Below, in pieces: positions 32,044-35,261 of a stretch of DNA of 35,261 nucleotides; the stretch's first letter is position 1; each line of letters opens with the position of its first letter. The DNA lies in assembly GCF_003428695.1 (NCBI RefSeq), contig NZ_QURH01000247.1:1-35261 (forward strand), in the 5' to 3' direction. This DNA comes from Actinomadura logoneensis. Its GTDB lineage: Bacteria; Actinomycetota; Actinomycetes; Streptosporangiales; Streptosporangiaceae. The notes under the pieces are model-generated. The model was not told where the DNA came from. It did no database searches and worked only from the letters and a program-made list of their open reading frames with translations. The position numbers were made by a program, and so were the translations under genes.

Positions 32044-32952
32044 TCAGGATTCGCCGGTGGCGACCGGGTTGGTCGGGTCTGCGACCCACGCCGACCAGGA
32101 CCCGACATACAGCGCGGCCGGAATCCCCGCGAGGTGCAGGGCCAGGATCTCGTGCGCGGCAGTGACGCCGGATCCGCAGTACGCGCCCACGTCCACGGCG
32201 TCCGTCGCCCCCAATTGGGCAAACCGCTCGCGAAGCAGCTCGGCCGGTAGGAAACGGCCGTCCACGCCAACGTTGCCAAGGGTCGGCGCGTTCACCGCAC
32301 CCGGGATGTGACCCGCGACAGGATCGATGGGTTCGACCTCACCCCGGTAGCGCTCGGACGCGCGGGCGTCCAGAAGCACACCCGCCTTTGCCAGCGACTC
32401 CGCGCCCGCGGCGTCCAGCACCGGAAGGGAGCCAGGACGCGCGGTAAAGTCGCCCGGCTCCGCCGCCACGCCCTCCTCGCCCTCGGCATCCGCCGTCTCC
32501 ACCGGATGCCCTGCGGTCGTCCAGGCGTGGTAGCCGCCGTCAAGGACGCGGACGTTCTGGTGGCCGAAGTAGCGCAACGTCCACCAAAGACGGGCCGCGG
32601 CGGTCGAATCCGCGCCGTCGTAGACCACCACCGGCCGGTCGCCGGACACCCCGGCGCGCCGCATCGCCGCCTCGAAATCCGCGGGCTCCGGGAGCGGATG
32701 CCGGCCGTTCGGGCCGGGCGGCCCGGCGACGTCCCGGTCCAGGTCCACGAAGACCGCGCCGGGCAGATGGCCCTTCCGGTACGCCTCGACACCGGGCGGA
32801 CCGCCCAGACGCCACCGCACGTCGAGCAGCACGGGCGCGGGCTCCCCGCGCTTCAGCAGCCGTTCCAGCATGGACACGTCGATGAGAGGGCGCACATCGC
32901 CAGTCTGACCGGCATTGCCCGAATTCGGGAGGGCCGAAGGCAGGTTCGTCAC
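32044..32952 (-). CDS. sseA: 3-Mercaptopyruvate/thiosulfate sulfurtransferase
   Basis: A two-rhodanese-domain enzyme of about 302 residues that transfers sulfur from mercaptopyruvate or thiosulfate to an acceptor such as cyanide or thioredoxin. The N-terminal domain has LLDVRWRLGGPPG, GAVFVDLDRDVAGPPG and VYDGADSTAAARLWW; the C-terminal domain has the active loop YCGSGVTAAHE with Cys 259. CGSGV favours mercaptopyruvate over the CRKGV of thiosulfate enzymes. Start: GTG 32952 lies 7 nt after a TAGACT -10-like box, fitting a leaderless mRNA; GTG 32895 (283 aa) is the alternative, and neither has a good ribosome binding site. It follows the phosphatase gene on the same strand. Confidence 0.9.
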   Translation of the reverse strand: MTNLPSALPNSGNAGQTGDVRPLIDVSMLERLLKRGEPAPVLLDVRWRLGGPPGVEAYRKGHLPGAVFVDLDRDVAGPPGPNGRHPLPEPADFEAAMRRAGVSGDRPVVVYDGADSTAAARLWWTLRYFGHQNVRVLDGGYHAWTTAGHPVETADAEGEEGVAAEPGDFTARPGSLPVLDAAGAESLAKAGVLLDARASERYRGEVEPIDPVAGHIPGAVNAPTLGNVGVDGRFLPAELLRERFAQLGATDAVDVGAYCGSGVTAAHEILALHLAGIPAALYVGSWSAWVADPTNPVATGES

Positions 32953-32959
32953 AACGCCG

Positions 32960-32965
32960 AGTCTA
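32960..32965 (-). promoter_or_regulatory. -10-like box for leaderless sseA
   Basis: TAGACT on the minus strand, 7 nt before the GTG at 32952, so a start site at the first base of the codon is plausible. The -35 region is not recognisable. Confidence 0.35.
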
Positions 32966-32970
32966 TGCAG

Positions 32971-32992
32971 CGCCCCTGAGCACGGAGGGGCG
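32971..32992 (-). terminator. Hairpin after the phosphatase gene
   Basis: CGCCCCT (32971-32977) and AGGGGCG (32986-32992) form a perfect 7-bp stem with an 8-nt loop, 17 nt after the phosphatase stop on the minus strand. It would separate that gene from sseA. Confidence 0.5.
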
Positions 32993-33008
32993 AAGGACCC
33001 TGGACGGG

Positions 33009-34166
33009 TCACTCGCGAATGGCCGTGACCAGCGGAACGAGCTGTTCGGCCGAGACCAGGGACCCGTGCATGCCGACCATGCGCTCGAGCCATGGTTCGC
33101 GGACGCTCGCCACGATCGCCAGATCGGTGAACGGGACGGCCACGACATCGCCGATGCGTGGCAGCAGAGCCGGGATGACCGGCCCGAACCAACCCGCCGC
33201 GACGGCCTCCGCACGGGACATGACCCAGGCGCGGTCGCCGAGCGTCGCCCGCCAGGCGGCGAGCACATCTGCCTCTGCTCCCGGCTCGGTGTAGACGTAA
33301 CGGCAGCGCGCATCACCGCCGAGCATCGCGACCCCGGCCGCCAGGTCAGGAACGGTGTCGACGTCCACCCGCTCGACCGGATCGGTCATGCCGTGGTCCC
33401 CGGTCACATAGAGCGCCGCACCCGGCGGCAGGATCTCGGCGATGCGCTGGGCGAGCAGGTCCATGAAGCGGAGCTGGTGCCGCCAGTGCGGTGACCCGCA
33501 GCCGAACTGGTGGCCCGTCGAGTCGAGGTCCGCGTGGTAGACGGTCACGTACGCGCGGTCGCCTTGGCGCAGCGCATACTCGGCCTGGGCGACCAGTTGT
33601 CCGAGACCGCTGGCCGAAATGTAGGTGGCGCCGCGCGTGGTGGCTCGACTGAGCCCGGTCTCCTGGTACAGGCCGAGTGCCACATAGGACGTGGCCACGC
33701 CGTCCATGGCGGCCCGCTCATAAACAGTGGGCGCGGGCTGGAACTCGGTGGGCTCCGCCAGGTCTTCTTGCCATCGGAGGCAGTTGAGCAGGCGTCCGGT
33801 ACCGGGCACGGCGACTTGGACGCCCAGCAGCCCGTGCCCTCCCGGCGGCAGCCCGGTGGAGAGCGAACCGAGGCTCGTGGCGGTCGTCGCGGGCAGCCCT
33901 GCGGTCAGGGGACGATCGGCACAGGAGTTCAAGAACGGCGCCTCGTTCGGATGGGCGCGCAGAAGCTCCCACCCAAGGCCGTCGATGACCAACACGCACG
34001 CACGGGGAAGCGCCGCGAGTTCCAAGGGGTTGGTGGCGCCGGACACTCCCAGCGTCCCCAGGATGGACGCGGTGAGATCGGCCAACGCGCCTGACCCGTA
34101 CCGGGGCACGGGCGGTAGCGGCGTACCGGATTCCGTCTCGGGTGAAGGACTCGGCTTGGGCAGCAC
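33009..34166 (-). CDS. Alkaline-phosphatase-superfamily phosphodiesterase (NPP-like)
   Basis: A 385-residue protein of the nucleotide pyrophosphatase/phosphodiesterase branch. Metal ligands and nucleophile are visible: Asp 62 in VLVIDGLGWELL, Thr 94-95 in LPATTATSLGSLSTG, Asp 213 and His 219 in YHADLDSTGHQFG, Asp 257 and His 258 in VTGDHGMTD. No clear signal peptide, so it is probably cytoplasmic, as in other actinomycetes where it sits near DUF5998. GTG 34164-34166 has AAGGAG at a good distance. A longer version starting with a GTG at 34367 that overlaps the DUF5998 stop by 4 bp (452 aa) is also possible; its extra 67 residues are the 24-bp repeat and a Pro-rich stretch. Confidence 0.88.
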   Translation of the reverse strand: MLPKPSPSPETESGTPLPPVPRYGSGALADLTASILGTLGVSGATNPLELAALPRACVLVIDGLGWELLRAHPNEAPFLNSCADRPLTAGLPATTATSLGSLSTGLPPGGHGLLGVQVAVPGTGRLLNCLRWQEDLAEPTEFQPAPTVYERAAMDGVATSYVALGLYQETGLSRATTRGATYISASGLGQLVAQAEYALRQGDRAYVTVYHADLDSTGHQFGCGSPHWRHQLRFMDLLAQRIAEILPPGAALYVTGDHGMTDPVERVDVDTVPDLAAGVAMLGGDARCRYVYTEPGAEADVLAAWRATLGDRAWVMSRAEAVAAGWFGPVIPALLPRIGDVVAVPFTDLAIVASVREPWLERMVGMHGSLVSAEQLVPLVTAIRE

Positions 34167-34218
34167 GTCCCGCTCCTTCTCGAACGCGCCCGGCTGCGGC
34201 GCCCCGCGCGACCCCCGC

Positions 34219-34290
34219 GACGGTTCCATCCGAAACGGCCCCGACGGCTCCGCCCGGAACGCCCCCGACGCCTCCATGCGAAACGTCCCT
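34219..34290 (-). repeat. 24-bp repeat before the phosphatase gene
   Basis: Three 24-bp units starting GACGG or GACGC at 34219, 34243 and 34267. On the minus strand in the phosphatase frame they read as 8-residue repeats (SGTFRMEA, SGAFRAEP, SGPFRMEP). They lie in the 197-bp gap to DUF5998, or inside a longer N-terminus if the GTG at 34367 is used. Confidence 0.8.
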
Positions 34291-34363
34291 GACGACGCGT
34301 CGGCGTCGGGGGGCTCGGGTGGATCCGGCGCGGCGCCTGGCGGCGGCGGGCCGGGCGCCCGGG

Positions 34364-34945
34364 TCACCGGGCCGTGGCGGCGGACAGGGCCTCGGCGAAG
34401 GCCAGGACCTGGGTGACGGCGTCCGAGCCGTCGGCGGCCTCGCTCACGCGCAGCGAGAGGTCGTCGGCGGTGACGCTGCCGGTGTAGCCGTGGTCGGCCT
34501 CGCAGTTCTCGTCCCCGCAGGTGGCGGGTTCGAGGTCGATGTGGGCGATCGCGCCCCAGCCGATGGTCAGCACGACCTCGCTGGGCGGCATGCCCGGCAC
34601 GTAGGTCTCCGGATCGGGCACCACCCGGGTAAGCGCGACCGACTGGACGCCGTCCAGCTTCACGGCCTCGGTGGTGGTGGACGCGTGCGGACGGGTCATC
34701 CCGTCGCCGGGCGGGTGCTCGTCGGTGTGGCAGAGCAGCAGGCGCGTCGCGGTCAGCGCCAGCACGGTGACGTGCCGCCGGACCTCCATGGCGGGGTCGA
34801 ACGCCGCCTCGTGATGGACCACGTACGCGGCGACGCGCTCGTCGCCGATGGCGGACTCGACCGCGTCCGCGACCAGGCCCGGGTAGTAACCGCTGCGCTC
34901 GATGGCGGTGCGCAACCCTTGAGCCGTCGCTCGGGTTTCCCTCAT
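34364..34945 (-). CDS. DUF5998 family protein
   Basis: A 193-residue actinobacterial protein of unknown function. It starts GLRTAIERSGYYPGLVADAV after MRETRATAQ, continues VVHHEAAFDPAMEVRRHVTV, LTATRLLLCHTDEHPP, EVVLTIGWGAIAHIDLEPAT and ends in a short helix. The central CGDENCEADHGYTG block has two Cys and could bind metal. AGGATGGA precedes the ATG at 34943-34945. The stop overlaps a GTG of the downstream phosphatase frame, and the two genes are neighbours in other actinomycetes as well, so a shared pathway is likely. Confidence 0.88.
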   Translation of the reverse strand: MRETRATAQGLRTAIERSGYYPGLVADAVESAIGDERVAAYVVHHEAAFDPAMEVRRHVTVLALTATRLLLCHTDEHPPGDGMTRPHASTTTEAVKLDGVQSVALTRVVPDPETYVPGMPPSEVVLTIGWGAIAHIDLEPATCGDENCEADHGYTGSVTADDLSLRVSEAADGSDAVTQVLAFAEALSAATAR

Positions 34946-35103
34946 GTATCCATCCTGCCCTGTCCGGGCCCGTGCCCGCACACGCGCGGACCGTTCCGAA
35001 GCGGGGAAACCCCCGCCGCACCGGGCTTTTCCGCCCTCGCCGGACGACGTGATCAGCGACACGGCAGGGTGGCCGGCCGCCCGAGCTGGGTACGGGAGAG
35101 GGC

Positions 35104-35261
35104 ATGGCAGACAGAGATCCACTTCCGGGGCCCCAGCCGATCCCCCGGCCCGGGCCCGAGCCGGCGCCCACTCCTCCGCCTCCCGTCCCGCCTCCCGAAC
35201 CCGCCCCGGGACCGCCGCCCCCGTCGCCGGGGCCGGTCCCGCCAGGCCCGGCGCCCGACCC
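35104..35261 (+). CDS. Start of a proline-rich protein, cut by the window end
   Basis: The ATG at 35104 follows GGGAGAGGGC, a good ribosome binding site, and opens a frame that runs off the window after 52 codons. The peptide is about half proline (MADRDPLPGPQPIPRPGPEP, then similar). Such a leader usually precedes a membrane or DUF domain in actinomycetes, but nothing of that domain is in view. Divergent from DUF5998 across 158 bp. Confidence 0.6.
   Translation, partial: MADRDPLPGPQPIPRPGPEPAPTPPPPVPPPEPAPGPPPPSPGPVPPGPAPD

Overview
The window is chromosomal DNA of a high-GC actinomycete. Third codon positions are strongly G/C, starts are often GTG or TTG, and several genes look leaderless. 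It carries typical actinobacterial families (DUF3052, DUF1918, DUF3145, DUF5998, AhpE) and a fasR-fabD-fabH-acpP-fabF cluster in the order known from Streptomyces. The ahpE / DUF3052 / aceE / PucR-regulator / fab order also matches the M. tuberculosis Rv2238c-Rv2246 neighbourhood. An Actinomadura- or Thermomonospora-like host is my guess; the sequence alone does not fix the genus. I see no phage, insertion sequence, tRNA, rRNA or CRISPR array.

Layout. (1) 95-2284, minus strand: AhpE peroxiredoxin, DUF3052, YjbQ/UPF0047 and DUF1918 genes. (2) 2285-2899: a long leader with a perfect 86-bp tandem duplication, each copy holding a 16-bp hairpin, in front of aceE (2900-5674). (3) 6133-8626, minus: VOC protein, WYL-type regulator, HhH-PHP protein. 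(4) 8838-14943, plus: NarL-type two-component system, then a secreted alpha/beta hydrolase, a membrane acyltransferase and a second hydrolase; the two transcription units start with homologous promoters. (5) 15108-16115: unknown membrane protein. (6) 16520-21518: FasR-type regulator and the FAS II genes fabD, fabH, acpP, fabF, closed by a strong terminator. (7) 21573-23991: VOC protein, a gene-poor tract of 27-bp and 33-bp minisatellites, DUF3145. (8) 24272-26524: apolipoprotein N-acyltransferase with an approx. 250-residue repeat-bearing insertion. (9) 26842-31914: a cassette of cytoplasmic subtilase, ECF sigma factor, small beta-rich protein and TPR-CHAT protease. (10) 32044-34945, minus: sulfurtransferase, phosphatase-superfamily protein, DUF5998; then the start of a proline-rich gene running off the window.

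How they work together. The central block is core metabolism: pyruvate dehydrogenase E1 supplies acetyl-CoA, and fabD/fabH/acpP/fabF use it under a PucR-type regulator. The two-component block probably senses the envelope and switches on secreted or membrane lipid-acting enzymes. The most interesting block is the subtilase / sigma / small protein / TPR-CHAT cassette. It resembles the protease-substrate-sigma logic of the Craspase accessory genes but has no CRISPR nearby. I propose it as a protease-gated sigma-factor switch.

A second, pervasive theme is locus-private tandem repeats. At least eleven unrelated minisatellites (units of 15, 17, 18, 21, 24, 27, 28, 33 and 86 bp) lie in the gaps between genes, often against a stop codon, or inside disordered loops of proteins.
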